Positions 24,555 through 33,529 of a DNA stretch of 64,000 nt are shown one piece after another. A program made the position numbers and the translations under genes. The notes under the pieces are model-generated. The model saw nothing but the letters and a program-made list of their open reading frames with translations, searched no databases and had not been told where the DNA came from. Each line of letters starts with the position of its first letter. Position 1 is the first letter of the stretch. This DNA is from Hydrogenispora ethanolica (GTDB lineage Bacteria; Bacillota; UBA4882; UBA8346): NCBI RefSeq assembly GCF_004340685.1, contig NZ_SLUN01000021.1:39793-103792 (forward strand), read 5' to 3'.

Positions 24555-24586
24555 ATTTCAAACTTTACATTTCACTCCTCAAACTT
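24555..24586 (-). repeat. Right 32-bp inverted repeat flanking the four-helix-bundle gene
   Basis: This is the partner of 24082-24113, ending CTCCTCAAACTT. The following 20 bp (TTTGAAGAGTGAAGGGTTGG) repeat part of the left arm again. Confidence 0.7.
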
Positions 24587-24637
24587 TTTTTGAAGAGTGA
24601 AGGGTTGGAGGCGGCAAGAAGGGTTGGAGGCGGTAAT

Positions 24638-25276
24638 ATGAAGGTATTGGCACTAAACGGCAGCGCGCGAAAGAACGGCAACTCCGCCACGATGCTCAAA
24701 AACGCAATGGAGGGCGCAAAAGCGGCGGGCGCGGAGACAAAACTGATCAACCTCTACGACCTGAATTACAAGGGTTGCACGGGCTGCGAGGCCTGTAAGC
24801 TGCTTGGCGGCAAGAGCTTTGGGCGCTGTGCTTTGAGGGACGATCTGACTCCGGTTCTGGTGGAGGCCATTGCGGCGGATGTTTTGCTCATTGGCTCCCC
24901 CATCTATTGGCACGATATTACCGGGATGCTCCGCGCATTTTTGGAGCGTTTCTGGTTTCCCACGCTGACATACACCAAGGAGAGAAAACTCCTTTACCCC
25001 AAACGCATTAAGGTCGGCATGATTTTCACAACCAACGCTCCCGCGGAGTATTACGTAAACTACTATGATGGCCTCATGAAAACTTCCTCAGGGCGATACG
25101 GAGTACGTCACCGCTGAAGACACTTGGCAGTTTGACGACTATTCCAAATACGCCGCCGATATGTTTGATGTCGAGGCGAAAAAACGCCGCCACGAAGAAG
25201 TGTTTCCCGAGGAATGCAGGAAGGCTTATGAAATGGGCAAGCGTCTCGCTACGGGGAATAACTATGGCTTTGACTA
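24638..25276 (+). pseudogene. NADPH-dependent FMN reductase / flavodoxin-like, broken
   Basis: It starts at ATG 24638 with GGAGG. The N-terminal flavodoxin-like fold is clear: MKVLALNGSARKNGNSATML, GCTGCEACK and LLIGSPIYWHDITG. The frame stops at 25115, after GLMKTSS. A second frame from about 25094 continues GDTEYVTAEDTWQFDDYSKY and FPEECRKAYEMGKRL to a stop at 25276. A deletion with frameshift near 25080-25094 explains both. Intact relatives reduce flavin or quinone-like substrates with NAD(P)H. The product here is probably non-functional unless the break is a sequencing error. Confidence 0.75.
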
Positions 25277-25430
25277 AGCGATTCACCGCGCGACAAAAGC
25301 AAAAAATTAACAGGCAGTCGACCCGGGCGAATCGGCTGCTTTTTATTATAAAATAGAAGATAGCGGATTCTTTTTTTCTCTATTTCAAGATTAATTTGGC
25401 CATAATAAATCGGAAAGGGGATTGAACAGT

Positions 25431-25655
25431 ATGCTCAAAATAGAGGGATTCCTGGAAATGCAGCCTAATGGCAAGTATTTAGTGGGCGGGGAGCACGAAT
25501 TGACCTCGGGGGAGTCGATTCGTATCAAAATGAGTGATGACCAATGGTTGCCGATGCGAATGGAACATGACGGGGAAACCTATTACCTTACAAACGGTGA
25601 GGTATCTTTTTACCCGAAGAGAATGTTCGTCCGATACGAAAGCAGCCGCAGCTGA
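25431..25655 (+). CDS. DUF5348-domain protein
   Basis: A 74-residue protein from ATG 25431 (GGAAAGGGG upstream). It is homologous along its length to residues 64-133 of the SymE fusion at 3509-3958: IEGFLEM, then GETYYLTNGEVSFYPKRM. Just beyond the terminator lies a decayed XRE gene on the opposite strand. The locus therefore looks like a reduced version of the 2.9-4.0 kb module. The function of DUF5348 is unknown. Confidence 0.75.
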   Translation: MLKIEGFLEMQPNGKYLVGGEHELTSGESIRIKMSDDQWLPMRMEHDGETYYLTNGEVSFYPKRMFVRYESSRS

Positions 25656-25680
25656 GATAGCCGGGGAATCAAAATAGGAC

Positions 25681-25709
25681 GAGAGGGTGGAATGTGACCC
25701 CTCTTTTTT
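25681..25709 (+). terminator. Intrinsic terminator of the DUF5348 gene
   Basis: AGAGGGT and ACCCCTCT pair with one bulge around GGAATGTG, followed by TTTTTT. Confidence 0.75.
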
Positions 25710-25742
25710 GTATCGTCCTTAAATTGTATTTGCCTTTATTTT

Positions 25743-25905
25743 TAAAAGTTTTCCCTCAAGCAAATAATCGATTCGACACCCCAAAAAATTCCGCAATCCT
25801 AATCAAAGTCGCATACTCCGGCTCCCTCTGATTACTTTCATAGCGGCTTATCGTCTATTACTTGTTACTGAAGTTCCTCTTGTCTTGAACCTTGATTCAC
25901 TTGAT
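25743..25905 (-). pseudogene. Decayed XRE-family regulator
   Basis: Read on the minus strand, 25763-25858 gives TISRYESNQREPEYATLIRI then AEFFGVSNRLFA and a stop, the second half of a Cro/CI helix-turn-helix. A different frame just upstream (to about 25905) gives SRQEELQ, matching the SQEEL part of such domains. Frameshifts and stops separate the pieces. It parallels the intact XRE gene at 2933-3274. Confidence 0.65.
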
Positions 25906-25991
25906 TAAAGGATTACCTTGATGAATTTTGTCTCTGAAAACGCTTGCCGTTTCTGTCTTTCGGATACCTATGGGTAATGATGAGGCCTTGC

Positions 25992-26053
25992 GACGGAGAT
26001 GGGATGGACCATCCCAAAGCTTCGAAGTAATCATTCGCCCATCCCGGCAAAAC
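25992..26053 (+). repeat. Short dispersed repeat, copy shared with 3920-3982
   Basis: GACGGAG, ATCCCA-AGC, TTCGAAGTAATCATTC and ATCCCGGCAAAAC follow the order seen at 3920-3982. Confidence 0.5.
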
Positions 26054-26092
26054 CGGGCTTAGCCCCTTGCCGAAGCAATACCATGAAGCGCA

Positions 26093-26129
26093 AAAACCAA
26101 GGTCAGCAACTTCTGCTGACCTTGGTTTT
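26093..26129. terminator. Bidirectional intrinsic terminator
   Basis: AAAACCAAGGTCAGCA and TGCTGACCTTGGTTTT form a perfect 16-bp stem with a 5-nt loop. The T-run on either strand can serve the minus-strand ABC operon and any plus-strand transcript. Confidence 0.85.
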
Positions 26130-26207
26130 CCGATGGAAGGAACCGGTTATTCTTAAATGGAATTTCGGATAACTCATCCGTCCGCATATCGGACTCCCAC
26201 CCCGAGA

Positions 26208-26942
26208 TTAATACCGTTCGAATTTATGCCGCAATAACGAACAGCTCCCCCAAAATCCGGCCAGGATTACCGCCAGCGAACCGAGCGCCCCGCAGAGCTG
26301 GACCAACCATTGGCGCCGGGACGTGGGTAAGACATAGATGTTGCCATGGTTTTTGACGACGATCTCATGGGTTCCCGCCACATTGAAAAGTAGAAAGGCC
26401 AACCCGACTAAGACCGTAATGATGCCGAAGGCAATTACGATTGTGGCCAGGCGCGCTCGATTACGGATGAAACTGAAGCTTTTCGCCGTAATATAAGAGA
26501 ACATGATCACAATGGCGATGATGGCCATCACGGTTATGTATTCAATCAAGCCGCTAAAGTGAGTGAACAATACCATGCGTGACATTCCGAATTGGTTAAT
26601 CACCGTCCAAAGAATCTTGGATAAAAGCATCCCGGAAAGGTTGATGCTGATTGCCAAAAGGAACTTACTCAGGAGCAACTTCTCCGGTTGCAGCGGCAGC
26701 GACAGCTCCAATTGCGCCGTGCCTTTCCGCAGCCAGCTGACGGTGGCCGTGACCGAAAGCAGCCAGGTATAAACATAAAAATACATGCTATACAGCGCGG
26801 CGATTCCATCGACACCGCTGGAGAAAGGCTCGATATGCCGCGGGAAAATTGCCGTTGCAAGCAAAACTGCGCCATAACTCAGATAAAGCCAACTATACCG
26901 CTGGACAAAATTGAACAGGTCCCATTTGATTAACTTAAGCAT
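26208..26942 (-). CDS. ABC transporter permease (YtrC/D-like)
   Basis: A 244-residue membrane protein with six predicted helices and no recognised catalytic motif. It overlaps the ATPase gene by 8 bp and is last in a GntR-ATPase-permease operon, the layout of the cell-wall-antibiotic-responsive ytr operon of Bacillus. The segments WLRKGTAQLELSLPLQPEKL and LLLSKFLLAISINL are typical of ABC-2 type permeases of this class. The substrate is unknown. Confidence 0.8.
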   Translation of the reverse strand: MLKLIKWDLFNFVQRYSWLYLSYGAVLLATAIFPRHIEPFSSGVDGIAALYSMYFYVYTWLLSVTATVSWLRKGTAQLELSLPLQPEKLLLSKFLLAISINLSGMLLSKILWTVINQFGMSRMVLFTHFSGLIEYITVMAIIAIVIMFSYITAKSFSFIRNRARLATIVIAFGIITVLVGLAFLLFNVAGTHEIVVKNHGNIYVLPTSRRQWLVQLCGALGSLAVILAGFWGSCSLLRHKFERY

Positions 26943-27636
26943 TTTGATAAACCTCCAGATACCATTCTTCGATCGACTTGCCGTGTTCCGACCGGATGTT
27001 GTCGGCGCTGCCGGAAAAGATTAGCTTCCCGTGATGGAGGAATAGTACTTCGTCCAGGAAAGCCTCGACATCCTTGACGAGATGCGTGGCAATGATGATC
27101 GTGCACTCCTCGGTTAACCCGGTCAGGATCGTTTTGATAATTTTATTGCGCGTCAACGGATCAATGCCGCCCAGCGGTTCATCCAGCAGGTAAAGACGCG
27201 CTTTTCGGGAGAAAGTCAACATGATCAGCACCCGTTCCTTCATCCCTTTGGACAAACGGCCCAATTTTTCCTGGGGGTCAATCTCTAAAAAGGAGCAAAG
27301 CTCGCTGGCGCGTTCGGAGTCGAAGTCACTGAAGAGATCCCGGTAGTAATGGATCGCATCCTGGACCGACATCCATTCAAAGAGCGCGTTATGATCGGGC
27401 ATATACGAAATGAATCGTTTGCTTGCGAAACTGAGCGGCTCATCGGCGATGGCAATCTCGCCCGCATCCGCTTGGTAGATATGCATCAGCGTTTTTAAGA
27501 GCGTCGTCTTTCCGGAACCGTTCGGCCCCAAAAGGCCCACCACCCGGCCGGCCTCGAGTTGAAAGCTAACCCCGAGCAGCACTTGCTTTTTGGCGATCTT
27601 TTTGGATAAACCGACGACTGAGACTAGATTGTTCAT
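26935..27636 (-). CDS. ABC transporter ATPase (YtrB-like)
   Basis: A 233-residue ATPase. Walker A is GLLGPNGSGKTTLLK (about residues 33-47), the signature is LSKGMKERV, and Walker B is LYLLDEPLGGID. The switch histidine lies in IIIATHLVKD. It overlaps the GntR gene by 4 bp (ATGA) and the permease by 8 bp, so the three are translationally coupled. Confidence 0.92.
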   Translation of the reverse strand: MNNLVSVVGLSKKIAKKQVLLGVSFQLEAGRVVGLLGPNGSGKTTLLKTLMHIYQADAGEIAIADEPLSFASKRFISYMPDHNALFEWMSVQDAIHYYRDLFSDFDSERASELCSFLEIDPQEKLGRLSKGMKERVLIMLTFSRKARLYLLDEPLGGIDPLTRNKIIKTILTGLTEECTIIIATHLVKDVEAFLDEVLFLHHGKLIFSGSADNIRSEHGKSIEEWYLEVYQNA

Positions 27637-27989
27637 GATTCCAGCGCCTTTCTGAGCATTTCGCAGATTTCAGTTTTTGAATAGCCAAGACTCTCCATAC
27701 CGCCGATAAAGCCGGTAATGAACTTCGCGGACATTGCCTCTTTGAGTCCGGCGATAACCGCGGCGTCTTCCGACACGAAGCTTCCGATGCCGCGTTGGGT
27801 AAAGATGATGCCTTGCCGTTCCAGTTCCGAGCAGGCGCGTTGCATGGTATTTAAGTTGACTTCGAATTTTTCCGACAACGCGCGTACCGAATCCAGCCGG
27901 CCGCCGGGAGTGAGCGCCCCGGTCACGATCTCTTTTTTAATTTCGTCCATGATTTGGAGATAGATGGGGGTGGTATGATCGAATTTCAA
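27633..27989 (-). CDS. GntR-family regulator, YtrA subfamily
   Basis: A 118-residue regulator from TTG 27989 (GAGGTG site). The GntR winged helix covers residues 1-75: PIYLQIMDEIKKEIVTGAL, RALSEKFEVNLNTMQRACSE and GIIFTQRGIGSFV. The short helical tail marks the YtrA subfamily, which usually represses its own ABC transporter operon. Confidence 0.9.
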   Translation of the reverse strand: MKFDHTTPIYLQIMDEIKKEIVTGALTPGGRLDSVRALSEKFEVNLNTMQRACSELERQGIIFTQRGIGSFVSEDAAVIAGLKEAMSAKFITGFIGGMESLGYSKTEICEMLRKALES

Positions 27990-28023
27990 ATTGCACCTCA
28001 CAGTGTTCCTGTGTTCTATACAT

Positions 28024-28051
28024 ATAATACACCGATACCCAAAAATGTCAA
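28024..28051 (-). promoter_or_regulatory. Promoter of the GntR-ABC operon
   Basis: On the minus strand TTGACA (28046-28051) and TATTAT (28024-28029) are 16 bp apart. An imperfect inverted repeat GTGTTCC...GGAACAC (28005-28016 area, with ACAGGAACACTGTGA) just downstream is a candidate operator. Confidence 0.6.
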
Positions 28052-28219
28052 TCAAAATCATAGAAGTGAGGGTTGGAGAAGTGTAGGGGGCGGATGAAGA
28101 CGGGTTTTTGAAGATTGGCGAGGTGAGCAAGAGTAGACGACTGGGGAAAAAGTCAAAAATAATAAAATAGTAGTAAGTTTAAGAGATGTACTTTTCCAAT
28201 ATAAAGATTTATATATGGT

Positions 28220-28366
28220 ATTGTAACCGGCATGTTACAATCAGCCTGACCGGGTCCAGTTGTGACGGAAGCAGTGGAGATGGGGGAAGGGACTTCCGGC
28301 TGCGGATTTAGCTAAGAACGTAGCTGGCGGATATAATTAGGGAGTTTGGAGCTCCTTTTTTTATTG
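28220..28366 (+). other. Palindrome, structured leader and terminator (possible small RNA)
   Basis: ATTGTAAC-N6-GTTACAAT (28220-28241) is an operator-like palindrome. It is followed by a segment with pairing CAGCC/GGCTG and CGGAAG/CTTCCG, then a small stem GCTA/TAGC, and finally AGGGAG/CTCCTT with a TTTTTTT run near 28340-28366. No gene lies between. It could be a small RNA or an attenuated leader. I do not recognise a riboswitch class. Confidence 0.4.
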
Positions 28367-28643
28367 GAAACGAACTTACCCGTTCTCCGGTTATCATCAG
28401 TTCGCCGGAGGAGTCCGGGCGCTTGCGACGGGTTTCGGCCGATTCCGCCAAACATTTCAAGTTGAAAAGCGCATCGTTTGCCAATATTTGCTCGGCTTTT
28501 GGTTTACGGGTTCCGGGTTAACCTGTGGTAAAATGTTTTTAAAGATTTTGTCATAAACATCAGGCTTAGGGCAAAATTTAACCGGTCCGGAAAAATTCCA
28601 ACACGCTTGGAATGATGGCCCTTTTAAAACGAGATATTCGCTT

Positions 28644-30464
28644 TTGCCTGGGGAGGGGTTGTTCCTGAAATATATTCAGGCAATTTTGAAACGGTTGCCC
28701 ATCAAAGATACCGGAAGCTTACAAACCAAGCTTTTTATCTTTTTTTTCGCCGTGATGGTTTTGATGGCCTTTTTGATCAGCACGGCTTCCTATTATGTCT
28801 TTAAAGGATTGATCAGCCGGGAGATCGGCCGTTCGCGGGTGGACGTACTGAGGCAGATCGGGGAACGAACCCGCGTCATCAAAAGCAGTATTACCACAGT
28901 TTCCAATCTATATTACGGCGATGAGCGAGTCTATCACGTTGTCTCGCGGCGCGCCATCGATGAAGACAGCCAGCGTCTGCTGGTAAAGAGTTTAAAAGCA
29001 ATTGCGTCAAAATATCAAAAAGCCTTTGAACAGATCAACGTAACCTACTATGCCGTGGTGATCGGAGAGAACGGTTTCGGGTTCTGCTCCACCGCCAACG
29101 GTGAAGGTTACAATTACCGCAAAATCCCCAAAATGCTTTGGTACCGCAATGTAATTAAAACCGACGGGAAAATCTTCTGGGTAAGCAGTTACGACGACTC
29201 CGACAACGCCAAGGAAAGCCGATACGTATTTTCAGCGGCCCGGATTATCAAAGATAAGCAAACCGGGGAGCGGCTGGGAGTCCTGTTGATTAATATCGAG
29301 GAACGAAAGCTTTTTGAAACGTATGGCAATGTCTTAAATGGAAAAAACTCCATTTCCATTGTTGACGATAGGGGAAGTTTTGTATCGCACAGCGATGAGC
29401 ACATGTTGGGCATCAATTTCTATGATATGAAAAGGTTTCGGGAGATCTTCGAGCCCAATAGCTTTCGGATCATCAAAAAAGGCAACGATCCCATCCTGTT
29501 ATCGAACTACGTCGACCCCGAAACCGGCTGGACGATTGTGGAGGAGATTCCGGTCGGAGAGTTGCTGGCTCCGTTAAATAAAGTAAAGTATACCATTTTG
29601 GGGATTTTCTGTTTTTGCACGCTGCTATCGTTTATACTGTCGTTTTCTTTCGCCAATAAAACGGCGAAACCATTGAAGCAATTCTGTCTCTCCATGGAGA
29701 AGGTCCAAAAAGGCGATCTGGATGTGATCTCCGACATCAAAGGCTGGGACGAATTGCAACAGCTTAGCGACGGGTTTAATCAAATGGTGCAAAAGATCAA
29801 AGAGTTGATCCGCGACGTCAAGTTGGAAGAGCGCCTTAAACGAAAGGCGGAGCTGGATTTTTTACAGGCGCAGATCAATCCGCACTTTCTGTATAATACC
29901 TTGTTTTCGATCAAATGCCTGATTTCGATGGGTAAAACTTTCCAGGCGGAACAGATGCTTGCCGCATTCATGGTGTTGCTGGAGAGAGTGTTCAATCGAA
30001 AAGACGAATTCATCACGCTTGCGGAGGAGATCGAATGCCTGCGCCAGTACGTCTTGATCCAACAGTACCGGTATTCGCACAAGTTCGAAGTTTCCTACGA
30101 TCTACCGCCGGCGGTTTTGGACTACCGGGTTCCCAAATTGATTCTTCAGCCGTTGGTGGAAAACTCCATATTTCATGGGATCGAGGCCAAACAAGAGCCG
30201 GGCAGGATCGTGATTAGCGCCGAACGCAAAAGAGATGAACTTTTCATCCGGGTGATCGACGACGGCGCGGGAATGGACGATGCGGCCTTGAAAGCCATCT
30301 GGAATAATCAGAATGGCAAGCAGGAAAAGCGATTTAACGGAGTGGGCATTATGAATGTTCAGCAAAGGATTCAAATGAATTTTGGCATCCAATACGGACT
30401 GAAAATATTTAGTAAATTGGGAAAAGGCACCAAGATTCAGATAAATCTGCCGGTTATCGACTGA
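28644..30464 (+). CDS. Sensor histidine kinase, YesM type
   Basis: About 600 residues. It has an N-terminal membrane helix (LFIFFFAVMVLMAFLIS), an extracellular sensor region of about 230 residues and a second helix (ILGIFCFCTLLSFILSF). A HAMP segment follows, then the His-kinase core FLQAQINPHFLYNTLFSIKC with the phospho-acceptor histidine. HATPase motifs are LILQPLVENSIFHGI and IDDGAGMDD. The true start may be TTG 28659 or CTG 28665, just after GGGGAGGGG. It pairs with the response regulator 40 bp downstream. YesM/YesN systems sense extracellular carbohydrates or related solutes. Confidence 0.92.
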   Translation: MPGEGLFLKYIQAILKRLPIKDTGSLQTKLFIFFFAVMVLMAFLISTASYYVFKGLISREIGRSRVDVLRQIGERTRVIKSSITTVSNLYYGDERVYHVVSRRAIDEDSQRLLVKSLKAIASKYQKAFEQINVTYYAVVIGENGFGFCSTANGEGYNYRKIPKMLWYRNVIKTDGKIFWVSSYDDSDNAKESRYVFSAARIIKDKQTGERLGVLLINIEERKLFETYGNVLNGKNSISIVDDRGSFVSHSDEHMLGINFYDMKRFREIFEPNSFRIIKKGNDPILLSNYVDPETGWTIVEEIPVGELLAPLNKVKYTILGIFCFCTLLSFILSFSFANKTAKPLKQFCLSMEKVQKGDLDVISDIKGWDELQQLSDGFNQMVQKIKELIRDVKLEERLKRKAELDFLQAQINPHFLYNTLFSIKCLISMGKTFQAEQMLAAFMVLLERVFNRKDEFITLAEEIECLRQYVLIQQYRYSHKFEVSYDLPPAVLDYRVPKLILQPLVENSIFHGIEAKQEPGRIVISAERKRDELFIRVIDDGAGMDDAALKAIWNNQNGKQEKRFNGVGIMNVQQRIQMNFGIQYGLKIFSKLGKGTKIQINLPVID

Positions 30465-30503
30465 TCCCGTTTCAATTCTTTGCCAATGGGGAGGGAGCGC
30501 AGG

Positions 30504-32045
30504 TTGAAAATCCTGATTGTGGACGATGAGACCCCAATTCGCGAGTGGATTGAGTTTTGCATCCGAAAGCTTGGCGCCGCATACGAAGTCGTCGGACTGG
30601 CCACGAACGGTCTGGAAGCCTTGGAGATCTTTCAATCCACAATGGCTGACGTCGTTTTTATCGATATCAAAATGCCGATCATGGACGGAATGGAATTGAT
30701 GAAACAGGTCAAGTTGTTAAAACCGGCTACGGAAGTCATCGTGCTGACCGCCTACAGCGATTTTGAATATGCCCGTTCGGCAATTAAGTACGGGGCGCTG
30801 GATTATATTCTAAAAACGGAAATCAATGATCGGATGATCGCGGAAATACTGGACAAGGCTAGTCAAAAGAATAAAAGCTCAGGTGAGCATGACCGTTATA
30901 ACCTCGATACGATCTATTGGAAACGGGAAACTTTTTTCCGGCGGTTAATCGCTCAGAACGCAAAAACTGTCGATATCTCCGAGACCGAGCTTCAGGAGCA
31001 AAATATCCCCCTGAAGAACGGCTATTTATTTGCCGTGGCTTTAAAAGACGGCGCTTTCGACCAGGGGTTCCATTTTGACAGGCAGGCTATCATTGCAAGG
31101 CCGGATGCAATTCAGAATATTTTTGGATTTACTTACGATAAAAATATCTTTGTAATCCTGGCGAATATTACGGGTCTCCATAGTTTGGCGGAGCAACAGA
31201 AAACTGTAGCGGAGTTTGCTCGCGGGTTGCGGGAGTTTTACCGGTGTACGCTCGGCGTCAGTACCATACAAAGCGGTTTGAAGTGGATTGCGGCAGCGGT
31301 AGATGGCGCGGTTCACCAATTGGAACTGGAGTTTTATAACGGGGAAGGCAGCATCAATCAAATGGCCCCGGTTGACAATGGTGCGGAGCTTTTAAAAAAG
31401 TTGGAGGCGATTCGCGATTCAATCACGGAGACGGTTCAGCGCAATGGCGCAAGCGCCGTTACAGCACCGCTGGAGCAACTTTTTACGTTTATCCGGGAGC
31501 ATAAAATCGGCGACATCGGGGGAGTCAAAAACATCTGCGGCCAGATCATCGATTTTATGTACGATTTTGTGGAGATTGACCGCAGGACGGAATTGTATTC
31601 CTCATATAAAATTAATGAAGAGATCGCTAAACTCAATCATCTTCAAGCCCTGCAAAGCTATGTGATGCGCAAAATGAGCGACGTTCTTGACGGCGCCCGC
31701 AAAGGAAACCCAAACAAAAACTATTCCCCGGCCATCGCCAAAGCGGTTGATTATATCCATCAGCACTATACGGAGTCCATCAACCTGACCCATGTCGCCG
31801 GCCTGGTCCATTTGAATCCGGAATATTTTTGCCGGCTTTTCAAAGAGGAGACGGGTCGCAATTTCAGCAATTATCTGGCCGGTTTGCGGCTCGGGAAGGC
31901 AGTGGAGCTCTTGAAGAAATCCGATCACAAAGTCTGTGAAATTGCCGAACGAGTGGGTTATTCCAACCTGAGTTATTTTTCAACGCTTTTCAAGAAGCAC
32001 TATGGAATAAGCCCTTTCGACTTTAGAAATCGCAATATGAAATGA
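30504..32045 (+). CDS. Response regulator with AraC-type output, YesN type
   Basis: A 513-residue protein from TTG 30504 (GGGAGGGAG upstream). The receiver domain covers residues 1-120, with acidic pocket DDE near residue 7, phospho-acceptor aspartate in VVFIDIKMPIMDG and the conserved lysine in YILKTEI. A long middle region of unknown fold follows. The C-terminal AraC helix-turn-helix pair (residues about 410-510) has HVAGLVHLNPEYFCRLFKEE and CEIAERVGYSNLSYFSTLFK. It is probably phosphorylated by the adjacent kinase and likely activates the transporter-sulfatase operon downstream. Confidence 0.92.
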   Translation: MKILIVDDETPIREWIEFCIRKLGAAYEVVGLATNGLEALEIFQSTMADVVFIDIKMPIMDGMELMKQVKLLKPATEVIVLTAYSDFEYARSAIKYGALDYILKTEINDRMIAEILDKASQKNKSSGEHDRYNLDTIYWKRETFFRRLIAQNAKTVDISETELQEQNIPLKNGYLFAVALKDGAFDQGFHFDRQAIIARPDAIQNIFGFTYDKNIFVILANITGLHSLAEQQKTVAEFARGLREFYRCTLGVSTIQSGLKWIAAAVDGAVHQLELEFYNGEGSINQMAPVDNGAELLKKLEAIRDSITETVQRNGASAVTAPLEQLFTFIREHKIGDIGGVKNICGQIIDFMYDFVEIDRRTELYSSYKINEEIAKLNHLQALQSYVMRKMSDVLDGARKGNPNKNYSPAIAKAVDYIHQHYTESINLTHVAGLVHLNPEYFCRLFKEETGRNFSNYLAGLRLGKAVELLKKSDHKVCEIAERVGYSNLSYFSTLFKKHYGISPFDFRNRNMK

Positions 32046-32087
32046 GGGATTACCAAAATCCATAACCGGTTCAACACGGGAATCTTC

Positions 32088-32132
32088 GACCGCCGTAGCA
32101 GAAACTCCACCACGGCGGTCTTGGCTTATTTG
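32088..32132 (+). terminator. Hairpin after the two-component genes
   Basis: GACCGCCGT and ACGGCGGTC form a 9-bp stem followed by TTGGCTTATTT, a weak intrinsic terminator. The rest of the 32046-32416 gap is AT-rich and probably holds the promoter of the transporter operon. Confidence 0.6.
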
Positions 32133-32416
32133 AGGAAGGAATGGGAATCAGCAACAAAGTCAGTTTTTTAAAAACATATCAAAATAATGTAACATATTTT
32201 TTAAACAAAGCGCTCCTTCACGATAACATGTCAAAAAAGAGTAATAATCCCTAAGTTTACTTTATATCATCGGCATCCCAGCAGAAGTATGATAAAGGTA
32301 CTTTCAATACAATGGAAACTTTAAATAACTTTCCTGCTCGCGGCGGAGAAAGGAGGGCGATGAAGGGACTTGCCCAAAATCAAAAAGGGAGAAAAATAAA
32401 TTAGAGGGGTGTTCGT

Positions 32417-33448
32417 ATGAAGAAATTTGTTTTGCTTCTGTTGGTTATCGCGATTATCGGGTCTACTTTTGCGGATTGCTCCGCGGCATCCAAACCCAAA
32501 AAACTGCCGGTTCTGAAGGTCGCCATTATGCCTTTTTTGTTGAGTCTGCCGGTAAAATACATGGTTGACAGGGGCTGGGACAAGGAGAACGGTTTCAAGA
32601 TTGAGACGATTCTCTTCTCGACCGGCGCTCCGATGAACGAAGCTCTCGGCGCGGGCCTTTGGGACGTGGCTACCATCGGTACGGCGGCAGTCACAACCAT
32701 ATCGGTCTATAACGCGAAACTGATCGCCGAAACCAGCGATGCCGCCGGCGGGATCGAATTATTTGCCCGGCCGGACAGCCCAATCGCCAAAGTGAAAGGC
32801 TTTAATCCGACCTTCCCGACGCTCATGGGGAACCCGGAAACCGTTCGCGGCAAAACCATCCTCATGCCAATCGGCACCATTGTGCAACTGATGGCGCTAA
32901 AATGGGAGGAAAAGATTGGCGTCAAAGATAAGGAAGTCAATTCGGTGAATATGGAGTATGCCACGGCCTTTCAAGCCTTCAATTCAGGGCAGGGGGATCT
33001 GGTCGCCTTAAATCCTCCGCTCAGCTTCATGGCCCATGAAAAAGGATGGGTTAGCGTCTGCAATCTGAATGACTTAAAAATACCTCAATATGATAATGTT
33101 TTGGCGAGCAGTAACGCTTATGAGAAGAAAAAGAATTTGCTGGTGAAATTCGTAAGACTGATGTACCGCGCCAATGCTGAACTGAAGAAAAACCCGGCGC
33201 TGGAGGCTAAAGAGCTTTCCGCCTGGTATAAGCAGAATGGTCAGAATGTAGATGAAAAATTAGTCAAGGCCGAAGTAGCCTCCAGACCTTTGCTTACGGC
33301 CGAAGACGCGCGCAAAAAACCACTGGGTGACGCCATGAAGACGACCGCCGAATTCATGGCCAGTATTGGCAAGCTGCAAACCGACAAGCTGCCGATCTTC
33401 GATAAAAATATTGTAAACGACGTCTTGAAAGCAGCTTTGAGAAAATAA
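32417..33448 (+). CDS. ABC importer substrate-binding protein, SsuA/TauA/NMT1-like
   Basis: A 343-residue secreted protein. The signal peptide spans residues 1-20 or so (MKKFVLLLLVIAIIGSTFAD); C21 in FADC is a possible but imperfect lipobox. The mature part has LKVAIMPFLLSLPVKYMVDR and GAGLWDVATIGTAAVTT, typical of sulfonate, taurine or nitrate-type binding proteins. GAGGGG precedes ATG 32417. It heads an operon of two permeases, two ATPases, a sulfatase and a TauE-like exporter, so the ligand is probably a sulfate ester or sulfonate. Confidence 0.85.
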   Translation: MKKFVLLLLVIAIIGSTFADCSAASKPKKLPVLKVAIMPFLLSLPVKYMVDRGWDKENGFKIETILFSTGAPMNEALGAGLWDVATIGTAAVTTISVYNAKLIAETSDAAGGIELFARPDSPIAKVKGFNPTFPTLMGNPETVRGKTILMPIGTIVQLMALKWEEKIGVKDKEVNSVNMEYATAFQAFNSGQGDLVALNPPLSFMAHEKGWVSVCNLNDLKIPQYDNVLASSNAYEKKKNLLVKFVRLMYRANAELKKNPALEAKELSAWYKQNGQNVDEKLVKAEVASRPLLTAEDARKKPLGDAMKTTAEFMASIGKLQTDKLPIFDKNIVNDVLKAALRK

Positions 33449-33529
33449 GCCAATCATACCCTTACCGGGGTGGAGGCTCCTGCGACTCTTGGGAGCCTCC
33501 CTTCTTATCAACTTAAGCGGGGTGGAAAC

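Noticed and set aside
28300..28345. GCGGATTTAGCT resembles the start of a tRNA-Phe
   Set aside because: The following bases do not form D, anticodon or T arms, so it is a chance match.
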